Part shown: in pieces, positions 39,418-51,632 of the stretch
Layout of the letters: every line of letters begins with the position of its first letter
Position numbering within the stretch: position 1 is the stretch's first letter
From: Deltaproteobacteria bacterium
Lineage (GTDB): Bacteria > Myxococcota_A > UBA9160 > JAJDAL01
Direction of reading: 5' to 3'
Assembly (NCBI GenBank): GCA_029261875.1
Contig: JAJDAL010000015.1
Span: 108,835 to 172,834 of the forward strand
Length of the DNA: 64,000 nt
Notes under the pieces: generated by a model
Database searches by the model: none
What the model saw: only the letters and a program-made list of their open reading frames with translations
What the model was told of the DNA's origin: nothing
Translations under genes and position numbers: made by a program

Positions 39418-40194
39418 ATGTCGGGTCAGTATCAGCTGGGAACTCACCTCTTCAGCTCGCGCATCATCCTGGGATCCGGAAAATACGAATCCTTCGAACA
39501 GAACCGGGCCTGCGTCGACGAAAGCGGTGCGGAGATGGTGACGGTGGCCCTGCGCCGCATCCCCCTCGATTCTCCGGAAGGGCGCAGCCTGCTCGATCAC
39601 ATTCCGCCGGACCGTTTCAAGATTCTCCCCAACACCGCGGGCTGCTACACGGTGGAAGACGCCGTCACCACCGCGAAACTCGGACGCGAACTGCTCGAAA
39701 CCGACCTCGTGAAGCTGGAAGTCATCGGCGACGACCGCACCCTGTTTCCCGATGTGGCGGCCACCATCGAAGCCGCGCGCATCCTGGTGAAGGATGGGTT
39801 TACGGTGCTCCCCTACGTGACCGACGACCCGGTTGCGTGTCAGCGCCTGGCGGAAATGGGTTGCGCGGCCGTCATGCCCCTGGCGGCGCCCATCGGCTCC
39901 GGCATGGGGATTCGCAATCCCGCCAACCTGCGGATCATCCTGGAAACCGTCGAAGTTCCCATGATCGTCGATGCGGGAGTCGGAACCGCGAGCGACGCGG
40001 CCCTCGCCATGGAACTCGGCGCGACGGCGGTGCTGATGAATACGGGGATCGCGCTCGCTAAAGATCCCGTCAAGATGGCGCGCGCCATGCGACTCGGAAT
40101 CGAAGCGGGGCGACTCGCCTACGAGTCCGGTCGCATGCCGCAACGCCTGTATGCGTCTGCGTCGAGCCCGCTCGACGGTCTCGCGAATTTCTGA
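39418..40194 (+). CDS. thiG: Thiazole synthase
   Basis: ThiG builds the thiazole phosphate using ThiS-thiocarboxylate. The 258-residue TIM barrel shows [26 protein letters not shown], the Schiff-base lysine in [37 protein letters not shown] and [13 protein letters not shown]. It starts two bases after the thiS stop and overlaps the predicted start of thiE. Confidence 0.98.
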   Translation: MSGQYQLGTHLFSSRIILGSGKYESFEQNRACVDESGAEMVTVALRRIPLDSPEGRSLLDHIPPDRFKILPNTAGCYTVEDAVTTAKLGRELLETDLVKLEVIGDDRTLFPDVAATIEAARILVKDGFTVLPYVTDDPVACQRLAEMGCAAVMPLAAPIGSGMGIRNPANLRIILETVEVPMIVDAGVGTASDAALAMELGATAVLMNTGIALAKDPVKMARAMRLGIEAGRLAYESGRMPQRLYASASSPLDGLANF

Positions 40195-40856
40195 GCACCC
40201 CGAACCGCCCCATACTTTGCTACGTCACCGACGCCGCGACCGCGCGCGGGCCCTTGCCCGAGGTGGTAGCTGCGGCGCTGGCCGGGGGAGTCGATTGGAT
40301 CCAGGTCCGAGAACGCGGACGCTCGGCGGGTTCGCTGCTCGAACTCGTGGATGAGATCCAGAAACGGGCGATCCGGGCCGGTCACCCGCTGCGGACCTTG
40401 GTGAATCGGCGCGTGGACGTCGCGTGGACCGCCGCGGCCCAGGGAGCCCACCTGGGGTTCGATGGGATGTCGGCGGGGGAGGCAAAGAAGATCTTGGGCG
40501 AATCCGCCATTGTTGGCATTTCAACTCACTCCGTCGACGAGATCGCCCGGGCCGAAGCCTCGGGTGCCGACTACGTCCAGCTCGCGCCGATTTTCCCTCC
40601 TCTCTCGAAGGCCGCCGGCCGGCCCGCCCTGGGTCTCGCAACCCTGCGGCGCGCCTGTCGAAGCGCGCTCCCGGTGCTCGCGCAGGGCGGAATCCGTCCC
40701 GAGAATGCCCGAGACGTCATCGAGGCCGGGGCCGCGGGGATCGCGGTGACCGGGGCCATCGGCGGCGCCGAGGATCCGGAAGCCGCGGCACGGGCCCTGC
40801 GCCGGGCGCTCGACGCCGCGCTTAGACGAACCGACGATTCGGCCGAAGAGGCCTGA
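40191..40856 (+). CDS. thiE: Thiamine-phosphate synthase, probable CTG start
   Basis: ThiE joins the pyrimidine and thiazole halves of thiamine. Motifs: [78 protein letters not shown]. The first ATG/GTG/TTG in frame is the TTG at 40254, but that removes the first conserved strand, ILCYVTDA, which is coded upstream. In that stretch the only near-start codon is CTG at 40191, which overlaps the thiG stop as CTGA, parallel to the GTGA couplings seen elsewhere in this DNA. This gives 221 residues, close to the usual length. CTG use is inferred. Confidence 0.88.
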   Translation: MSTPNRPILCYVTDAATARGPLPEVVAAALAGGVDWIQVRERGRSAGSLLELVDEIQKRAIRAGHPLRTLVNRRVDVAWTAAAQGAHLGFDGMSAGEAKKILGESAIVGISTHSVDEIARAEASGADYVQLAPIFPPLSKAAGRPALGLATLRRACRSALPVLAQGGIRPENARDVIEAGAAGIAVTGAIGGAEDPEAAARALRRALDAALRRTDDSAEEA

Positions 40857-40874
40857 CGGGGGGATCTGCGAGTG

Positions 40875-42239
40875 ATGACGTTCCAAAGGCAATGCTTGGC
40901 GATCGGGGTCGCGCTGGCGTGCACGCTACCGGCGGGCGCCGCCGAGGAGCAAGCAGCCGCTTACGACGCCCTGCAGGAGCGCATCATCGAGGTTTCCCAG
41001 CGCGTGAAGCCTTCGGTGGTTCACATCGACGCCATCGTCAAAGTCAACGACCGCCGCAATCAGGTGGAAGGCTCTGGCGTCATCGCGAGCGCCGAGGGAC
41101 TGATCCTGACCAATCACCACGTGGTGGAAAAAGCGCAGAAGGTCGAAGTCACGGTTCCCGGACGCAAGCAGAAATATTCGGCGCAGATTCTCGGAACCGA
41201 CAAACAGACCGACATCGCGGTGCTCAAGATCGAGCCCGAGGGCGAGCTGATCCCGGCGACCTTCGGCGACGCGTCTCAATTGCACGTGGGCCAATGGGTT
41301 CTCGCCATCGGCAATCCGTACGGACTCGACGGGACCGTGTCCTTTGGAATCGTTTCTGCCAAGGGTCGCAATCTCGAAGTTCGCGACCTGATCAACGATT
41401 TCATTCAGACCGACGCCATGATCGACCGCGGTTCGTCCGGCGGTCCCCTGATCGATCTCGAAGGCAACGTCGTCGGGATCAACTCGCGCGGTCAGGGTCG
41501 CGGCATCGGCTTCACGATTCCCATCGACACGGCCCTCGATGTCATGCGCCAGATCGAGGAAGGCGGCATCGCTCGCGGCTGGCTGGGTGTCACCATGCAG
41601 CCGCTCGACCGCGACCTGGCGAACTACTTCGAGATTCCCAACGAGACCGGCGTCATCGTCAACAGCGTGAGCAAGAAGTCGCCCGCCGAACGCGGCGGCT
41701 TGCGCACCGGAGACGTCGTGACCGCCTTCGACGGCGTGCGGGTCGAGGCGGAGAAGGAAGAGGACCTCGGAGACTTCCAGCGGCTGGTCGCCCAGAAACA
41801 GCCGGGCACCCAAGTCGAAGTCGCCGTCCTGCGCGACGGCAAGCAGCGAACCCTGAAACTCGAGATCGGAACCCAACCCAAGGTGGAGCCCTCCGAAGAA
41901 GAAAGCGACATGGGATTCCACGTGCAGGAGATCACCGAGAAGCTCTACCGAACGCACCGGTTGAACTCCAAAGTGGGGGCCTACGTGTCCTTCGTCGCGC
42001 GTGGCTCGCCCGCCGCCGAAGCGGGCCTCGTTCCCGGGGACGTGGTTCAGAGCATCGGGAAGAAAGCAGTCAAAGACCTGAAGAGCTTCCTAGACGCCAT
42101 CGGCTCCGTCGATGAAAACGCGCGCGTTCTCATTACCACCCGACGCGGCGACGAAACCAAGTACGTCCTCGTCAAACGCGACCAGGCCGAAGAGTCCGAA
42201 GCCGCCAATGCGGCACCCACCTCGGACGTTCAGGATTGA
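40875..42239 (+). CDS. HtrA/Deg-type periplasmic serine protease, two PDZ domains (first of three)
   Basis: The protein has a signal peptide (about 1-23), a trypsin-like domain with His82 (LTNHHVV), Asp113 (TDIAVLK) and Ser188, then two PDZ domains (about 225-320 and 345-430). The serine motif reads GSSGGP rather than the common GNSGGP. Deg proteases degrade or refold damaged envelope proteins. A GTG directly before the ATG could add one residue. It follows thiE after 18 bp and ends exactly where convergent galK ends. Confidence 0.92.
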   Translation: MTFQRQCLAIGVALACTLPAGAAEEQAAAYDALQERIIEVSQRVKPSVVHIDAIVKVNDRRNQVEGSGVIASAEGLILTNHHVVEKAQKVEVTVPGRKQKYSAQILGTDKQTDIAVLKIEPEGELIPATFGDASQLHVGQWVLAIGNPYGLDGTVSFGIVSAKGRNLEVRDLINDFIQTDAMIDRGSSGGPLIDLEGNVVGINSRGQGRGIGFTIPIDTALDVMRQIEEGGIARGWLGVTMQPLDRDLANYFEIPNETGVIVNSVSKKSPAERGGLRTGDVVTAFDGVRVEAEKEEDLGDFQRLVAQKQPGTQVEVAVLRDGKQRTLKLEIGTQPKVEPSEEESDMGFHVQEITEKLYRTHRLNSKVGAYVSFVARGSPAAEAGLVPGDVVQSIGKKAVKDLKSFLDAIGSVDENARVLITTRRGDETKYVLVKRDQAEESEAANAAPTSDVQD

Positions 42240-43412
42240 TCAGAAGGCCCCGGCGCTCGCGCCCGGGGCGGCCACCACGTCGAATATCCGCGGTACGCGG
42301 CCAAAGCGTTTCGCGAACCCCTGGCGAATGTGCTCCATGGCGTCTTCCTTCGCCGCCGCGGCCACCAGGTGAAGCGTGCAGCCCCCGAACCCGGCACCGG
42401 TCAATCGCGATCCGAACACCGCGGGGTGGCGATCCGCGATCGAACACAAGGCGTCGAGTTCCGGAATACTCACTTCGAAATCTTCGCGCAGGCTGCGCAT
42501 GCCCTGGCGCAGCAGTTCGCCGAGCGCGTCGAAGTCCGATCGCGACAAGGCGTCGCACGCCGCCGCCACACGGGCGTTCTCGGATACGACGTGACGCGTC
42601 CGGCGAAAGGCCACCGGGTCCAGCACCCCTTCGATCGCCTCGAGGTCCGACATCGCGAAATCCCGCAGGGCGCGCGCCTGCGGGCCACCGATCCCGGCCG
42701 CTCGCAACGCCTCGAACGCCGCGCTGCATTCGGCCCGGCGATCTCCGTAGCCTCCATCCACGAGCGCTCGTTCGACTCCGCTGTGGGCGACCAACAATCC
42801 CAGGGCATCGCTGGGAAACGGAATGAATTCGAGTTCCAGACTTCGGCAATCGATGTGCAACGCCCGATCCCGGCGACCGCATGCGCTGGTGAGCTGATCC
42901 ATGATTCCGCAGCGCACACCGATGAAATCGTTTTCCGCGCGTTGGGCGATGCGCGCGATATCGAGTGCGGAAAGCGCGAAAGATTGAATGCAGTCGAAGA
43001 CGTGGGCCAAGGCGACGCCGAGCGCCGCTGAACTCGACAACCCCGACTCGGCGGGCAGCGTGCTTTCGATCCACGCGTCGATGCCGCGGAGCGTTTTCCC
43101 ACCTGCGACCAGGGAATACGCGATGCCGCGCACGTGATCCCCCCAGGTTCCGCGCCGGGCGAGCTCCTCGAGCTCGAAAGACTCGATCTCCCCCATGGCC
43201 TGGGATCCCACACGCACACCGGTGTCGGAGCGGGGCGCCGCGACGATCCGCGTTTCGCGGTCGATCGCGCAGGGCAGCACCCAGCCTTCGTTGTAATCCG
43301 TGTGCTCCCCGATCAGATTGACGCGGCCGGGAGCCCTCGCCCACACCTCCGGCGCGCGCCCGAAACGCTCCCGGAACCGGTCGCACGCTTGCTCGAAGGG
43401 AGCCTCGCTCAC
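42240..43412 (-). CDS. galK: Galactokinase
   Basis: A GHMP-family sugar kinase of 390 residues, the normal GalK length. The galactokinase signature is ARAPGRVNLIGEHTDYNEG; the ATP loop is LPAESGLSSSAALGVAL; motif 3 is GSRLTGAGFGGCTLHLV, and the catalytic Asp lies in GIMDQLTSACG. It phosphorylates galactose at C1; no other Leloir gene is nearby. GTG start, weak ribosome binding site. It sits antisense between two HtrA genes on the other strand. Confidence 0.95.
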   Translation of the reverse strand: MSEAPFEQACDRFRERFGRAPEVWARAPGRVNLIGEHTDYNEGWVLPCAIDRETRIVAAPRSDTGVRVGSQAMGEIESFELEELARRGTWGDHVRGIAYSLVAGGKTLRGIDAWIESTLPAESGLSSSAALGVALAHVFDCIQSFALSALDIARIAQRAENDFIGVRCGIMDQLTSACGRRDRALHIDCRSLELEFIPFPSDALGLLVAHSGVERALVDGGYGDRRAECSAAFEALRAAGIGGPQARALRDFAMSDLEAIEGVLDPVAFRRTRHVVSENARVAAACDALSRSDFDALGELLRQGMRSLREDFEVSIPELDALCSIADRHPAVFGSRLTGAGFGGCTLHLVAAAAKEDAMEHIRQGFAKRFGRVPRIFDVVAAPGASAGAF

Positions 43413-43484
43413 CCGGACAGGCTACCAGAGGAGTCCGAGCGCGCGGCTTGTGGCCCCCGCGGCCGCGTCCTACTTTGGCCGGCC

Positions 43485-44864
43485 GTGAATAGAAGCCATT
43501 TCCGCCACGTCTGTTTTGCCACGATGGGTCGCGCTCTCGGCGTTGCATTCGCCCTACTGGTGGCGTCCGCGCCTCTCGCGCAGGCCGCGGACCCCTTCTT
43601 GCGCCGTACCGCAACCGTGGACGCGGTCGAGAAGGTGGGTCCCAGCGTGGTGAACATCACGACCGAGCGGATCATCGAACGACGCAATCCATTCTCGTCG
43701 TCCATGCGAGGAGATCCGTTCTTCAATCGCTTCTTCCAAGACTTCTTCGAGCCGCGGGCCCCCCAGACGTCACAGAATCTGGGTTCCGGGGTATTGATCG
43801 ACGGTCAAGGCCACATTCTCACCAACGAGCATGTAATCGCTCGCGCCAATCGCATTCTCATCACCCTGGGCGACGGACGGGAGTTCGAAGCCAACGTAAT
43901 CGGGGCGGACCCCAACAACGACATCGCCGTGCTCAAGGTCGAGAGCGACGAGAAGCTGCCCTGGACGAAACCCGGCCGATCCAGCGACCTGATGGTGGGC
44001 GAACCCGTCATCGCGATCGGAAACCCTTTCGGTCTTTCCCACTCGGTCACCACCGGAGTGCTGTCTGCCGTCGATCGCTCGATCCGTTCCGAGAATCGAA
44101 CCTTCCACGGATTCATCCAGACCGACGCGTCCATCAACCCGGGCAATTCCGGCGGACCACTTCTCAACGCCGAAGGAACGCTGGTGGGGATCAACACCGC
44201 CATCTACCAGGGTGCCGAGGGCATCGGCTTCGCAATCCCGATCGACGTCGCGAAACGCGTGGTCGACGAGCTGATCGAACACGGCGAGGTCTCGCCGGTT
44301 TGGTTTGGCATCGGTGTGCAAGACGTCGACCTGAATTTGCGGGAGGTGCTGGACGTCCCCAAGCACGTGGCCGGGGCGCTCGTCAGCAGCATCCACAAGG
44401 GCGGGCCGGCGGACGTCGCCGGGATCCGCCGCGGCGACATCGTTACGCGCTTCAATCGCCAGAACGTCCGCAGCTCTCAGGCGATGTTCGAAATCTTCCA
44501 GCAACTGATCGTCAAACAAACCGTCGAAGTCGAACTCTGGCGCGATGGAAAAACGAAGACCGTCAAAGCCCGCGCCGGCGCCCTCCCAGCAGGTATCGTC
44601 GACGAATTGACCCAACAGCTGTTGGGTTTGCAGCTGAAGCTCGATACCAACGGTGCCTATGTGGTGTCGGGGATTCGGGCCCAAAGCGGCGCCGAGCAGA
44701 TCGGCATCAAAAAAGGCGATTACGTGCTCGCCATCAGCGGGCGGGCGCTCGCCGATGCAGACTCGCTACGGGAGGTCATGTTGGCCTTGCGGGGCCGGGA
44801 TCGAGCCCTGGTCGTGGTTCAGAGGGGAAACGGGCGATACCATGTCACGATTCCCCTCGTATAG
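43485..44864 (+). CDS. HtrA/Deg-type periplasmic serine protease, two PDZ domains (second of three)
   Basis: GTG at 43485 gives 459 residues; ATG at 43524 (MGRALGVAFALLVASAPLAQA) gives a more compact signal peptide and is equally possible, as neither has a strong ribosome binding site. The protease domain has His116 (LTNEHVI), Asp146 (NDIAVLK) and Ser222 (GNSGGPL); numbering is from GTG. Two PDZ domains follow (IRRGDIVTRF; IKKGDYVLAI). It is 16 bp upstream of a third HtrA gene and probably cotranscribed with it. Confidence 0.92.
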   Translation: MNRSHFRHVCFATMGRALGVAFALLVASAPLAQAADPFLRRTATVDAVEKVGPSVVNITTERIIERRNPFSSSMRGDPFFNRFFQDFFEPRAPQTSQNLGSGVLIDGQGHILTNEHVIARANRILITLGDGREFEANVIGADPNNDIAVLKVESDEKLPWTKPGRSSDLMVGEPVIAIGNPFGLSHSVTTGVLSAVDRSIRSENRTFHGFIQTDASINPGNSGGPLLNAEGTLVGINTAIYQGAEGIGFAIPIDVAKRVVDELIEHGEVSPVWFGIGVQDVDLNLREVLDVPKHVAGALVSSIHKGGPADVAGIRRGDIVTRFNRQNVRSSQAMFEIFQQLIVKQTVEVELWRDGKTKTVKARAGALPAGIVDELTQQLLGLQLKLDTNGAYVVSGIRAQSGAEQIGIKKGDYVLAISGRALADADSLREVMLALRGRDRALVVVQRGNGRYHVTIPLV

Positions 44865-44880
44865 ATAACGGGAGACCGGA

Positions 44881-46407
<1,527 letters not shown>

Positions 46408-46439
46408 CAGGCGCGAATAGGGCGAAGGACGCTTGCCGC

Positions 46440-46506
46440 ATCGGGTGACCCGATCGGGCCACCCTCCTGGTCGGCGTGGGGAAAGTCCGGGGGAGGGCCT
46501 TCCCCA
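46440..46506 (+). other. Two hairpins between the third htrA-like gene and clpB
   Basis: ATCGGG-TGA-CCCGAT (46440-46454) is followed by a stem of TGGGGAAAG (46477-46485) with CCTTCCCCA (46498-46506), one mismatch. Neither has a T-tract, so they could end the upstream transcript weakly or structure the clpB leader. The remaining 100 bp to clpB show no clear heat-shock promoter. Confidence 0.35.
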
Positions 46507-46608
46507 GGGTCGCATCCGGCCAACCCCCTAGTCCCCCGGCAAGAAACCGGCACGCCCCGCGGGAAGCTCAAGCTTGCCTCCCCGCGAGCCGTGCTTAGGT
46601 TTGCGCCC

Positions 46609-49200
<2,592 letters not shown>

Positions 49201-49230
49201 TCGCGGAAAAATCGACTACCGTTCGCGCCC

Positions 49231-50037
49231 ATGGCGGCTGCACGTTTCGAACGCGACACCGCCGTCGAGTCCATGGGCGAGGGGCTCTACCGTGGCCAGA
49301 TCGACCGCGGCTGGTGGGTCGTGGCCGGTCCCAACGGCGGGTATCTTGCCGCCATCGTTCTGCGAGCAGCGGAAACCGCTCTCGACGATCCGTCGCGAGC
49401 GCCCCGGTCCTTCACGATTCACTACACCGCCCGTCCGGTCGAAGGCCCGGTGGAGATCGAAGCCAGAATCGAGCGCAGCGGTCGCTCCCTCACCACCCTG
49501 AGCTTGCGCGTCACCCAAGAGGGGCGCTTGATCGCCATCGCGCTCGCGGCATTCTCGAAGCCACGCACCAGCATCGAGTTTCAACACGCGGGACGTCCTG
49601 AAGTGATCCCGCTCGACAGCGCGGATGCCCCGCCGTTCCGCAACATCCTGCCGATTCACGAACGTTTCGAATTGCGCTGGGCAGTCCCGGAAACCATGTT
49701 CGGTGCTGGCGACCGCGCGCGTTCCGGCGCGTGGATCCGTCTGGCGGAACCCATGGAACCCAATTACGCGTTGGTTGCGGCCATCACCGACGCCGTTCCG
49801 CCCGCAGTCTTCGCCGCCATGAAGCCCGAGCAAATCGGAGGCGGTGTCCCCACCATCGATCTCAACATTCATTTCCGTGCGCCGCTTCCGCAACCGGGTG
49901 CGGGCGCCGAGGATTTCCTGCTCGCCCTGTTCCAGACCCGCGTCCTGCGGGAAGGTTTCTTGGAAGAAGACGGCGAGATCTGGACCCGTGACGGCGTCCT
50001 CCTGGCACAATCGCGCCAGCTCGCGATCTTCACCTAG
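49231..50037 (+). CDS. TesB-like acyl-CoA thioesterase family protein
   Basis: The 268-residue protein resembles double hot-dog thioesterases: N-terminal half with GWWVVAGPNGGYLAAIVLRAA and the strand FTIHYTARPVEGPVEIEA, C-terminal half with PTIDLNIHFRAPLP and GVLLAQSRQLAIF, both standard for this family. It would hydrolyse acyl-CoA esters. It begins 30 bp after clpB on the same strand. Confidence 0.88.
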   Translation: MAAARFERDTAVESMGEGLYRGQIDRGWWVVAGPNGGYLAAIVLRAAETALDDPSRAPRSFTIHYTARPVEGPVEIEARIERSGRSLTTLSLRVTQEGRLIAIALAAFSKPRTSIEFQHAGRPEVIPLDSADAPPFRNILPIHERFELRWAVPETMFGAGDRARSGAWIRLAEPMEPNYALVAAITDAVPPAVFAAMKPEQIGGGVPTIDLNIHFRAPLPQPGAGAEDFLLALFQTRVLREGFLEEDGEIWTRDGVLLAQSRQLAIFT

Positions 50038-50377
50038 TCCTCACGCATCGAAGGCGGAGCTCGATCGCGATCTAAGAAAAGACCGCCGCTCCTAAGCCAC
50101 GCCGCCCAGATCCCCCAGAAACGCGCAGGTTCCCGTCCAAACCGCGAATTCCCCGTTCCTCTTCCTTCTCCGAACCGCGCCGCTCGGATTCGTCCAAATC
50201 AAACGAACAATTGTGCGATCGAATGTCACGCCTCCTCGCCTGTAGACACAGCGGGCCCTTCGTCGTGCCTGGAGTTGCGCACAACCTGCACGTGAAGGAT
50301 TCGAATTCGATCGGCGGGTCACGTTTTGGACCGAATTCACACAACCGCCGCAGACCGACTCTTGGGAGATTCGCCAT
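50038..50377. other. Intergenic region before the secreted-protein operon
   Basis: The 340-bp gap holds two 10-bp palindromes, GATCGCGATC (50063-50072) and TCGAATTCGA (50301-50310), and ends with TGGGAGA as the ribosome binding site of the next gene. I find no well-spaced promoter and no convincing small gene. Confidence 0.5.
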
Positions 50378-51616
50378 ATGTATCGCACCTCCAGCCTCAA
50401 GGCGGCGCTGACGCTCGCGATCCTACTGTTTGCCACGCCCGCTCTCGCGGAGTGCCTGGGAGGTTCCCCGGACGGGATCCGCCAAGGCATCGAGGAGTGC
50501 GACGGAAACGATCTCGGTGGACTCACCTGCCAGCACATCTGTGCAGACCAGGAGACGCCGGGTTCCCCGGGCTTGCGATGCACCAACGATTGCACCTTGG
50601 ACGAAAGCGGGTGCCAGACGTGCGGCAACGGAATCATCGAGGGCGACGAGTTCTGCGATGGCGACACGCTTCCGGAGGGCGCCGCGTGCCCCAACGGCGG
50701 CACGATTCGCTGCCAATTCACGTGCCTCGGACTGGATACCAGCCAATGTCATGTTTGCGGCAACGGAAGTCTCGAGGAAGGTGAGGCCTGCGATCAGGGG
50801 GACATTGGCGACGCAACCTGTCCCCCGCCCTACCACGGCGGTACACCCCTATGTCGAAACGCTTGCATCGGTGAACAGGGACCGGGTTGTTGTACTGGAC
50901 CCGATTGCTGCGAATTCGACTACGACCTGAAGCTCACCTACGCCGACGGATGCTTCCTGTGCGGAAACGGATCAGTGGAAGGCTACGAGGAATGCGACGA
51001 CGGCAATTCTGCGCCCGGCGATGGCTGCAGTCCCGATTGCTATGAAGAGTGCGGAAACGGAATCACCGACCTCGGCGAACAGTGTGACGACGGAAATCAG
51101 ATTGCAGGCGACGGCTGCACCCCCGCCTGCAATGTCGAAGGCGAGTATTACCTCGGTGGGGGAAACGAGCCCAGCGATTGCAATCTGAAGTGGGCGATCG
51201 CCGGTGCCACACCCGGATGGTCGGTTCCCTGTGTCGATGGCGACGCCTGTGACCAGGACGGTCTGCAGAACGGACAATGCAGCTTTGACGTCGTTTACGT
51301 CTTCAACGAATCCATTCTGGCCGGATCGACCAATCCCTGTGTAAACACAGCGATCGCTGCGGTCACGGTGATCAATCCGCCCGAATTCCGGGGCCCGTTC
51401 CTCGATTCGATTTCTCAACACCTCGATTTCTGGTCCATTCCGTTCAGCCGAGATCCAACCACGCTCTGGCTCACACCGGCGGAATACCTCGGGGACATCA
51501 CGGGGAGCGCTTCTCTCTCCGTAGCAACGGGAGCACAGGTCGACCTCGAAGTCCTCGTGCTCGACGCCATTGGCCAAATCGACAACGACAGCATGACACT
51601 CAGCTGTTCCCCGTAG
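50378..51616 (+). CDS. Exported Cys-rich protein with DUF4215-type repeats
   Basis: The 412-residue protein has a signal peptide (ALTLAILLFATPALA) and more than 30 Cys in residues 25-290. Repeats of the form CGNGxxExxExCDxGN (CGNGIIEGDEFCDG, CGNGSVEGYEECDDGN, CGNGITDLGEQCDDGN, each followed by DGCxPxC) match the DUF4215/Myxococcus Cys-rich repeat found on surface proteins. The C-terminal 130 residues are Cys-poor and beta-rich. It needs an oxidising compartment. The ribosome binding site is TGGGAGA; the next gene starts 16 bp after its stop, so it heads an apparent three-gene operon. Confidence 0.88.
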   Translation: MYRTSSLKAALTLAILLFATPALAECLGGSPDGIRQGIEECDGNDLGGLTCQHICADQETPGSPGLRCTNDCTLDESGCQTCGNGIIEGDEFCDGDTLPEGAACPNGGTIRCQFTCLGLDTSQCHVCGNGSLEEGEACDQGDIGDATCPPPYHGGTPLCRNACIGEQGPGCCTGPDCCEFDYDLKLTYADGCFLCGNGSVEGYEECDDGNSAPGDGCSPDCYEECGNGITDLGEQCDDGNQIAGDGCTPACNVEGEYYLGGGNEPSDCNLKWAIAGATPGWSVPCVDGDACDQDGLQNGQCSFDVVYVFNESILAGSTNPCVNTAIAAVTVINPPEFRGPFLDSISQHLDFWSIPFSRDPTTLWLTPAEYLGDITGSASLSVATGAQVDLEVLVLDAIGQIDNDSMTLSCSP

Positions 51617-51632
51617 GCCGGAGAACCAATCG

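Noticed and set aside
46477..46495. GGAAAGTCCGGGG, resembling the conserved core of RNase P RNA
   Set aside because: Only this short string matches; the rest of the about 350-nt RNA is absent between the third htrA-like gene and clpB.
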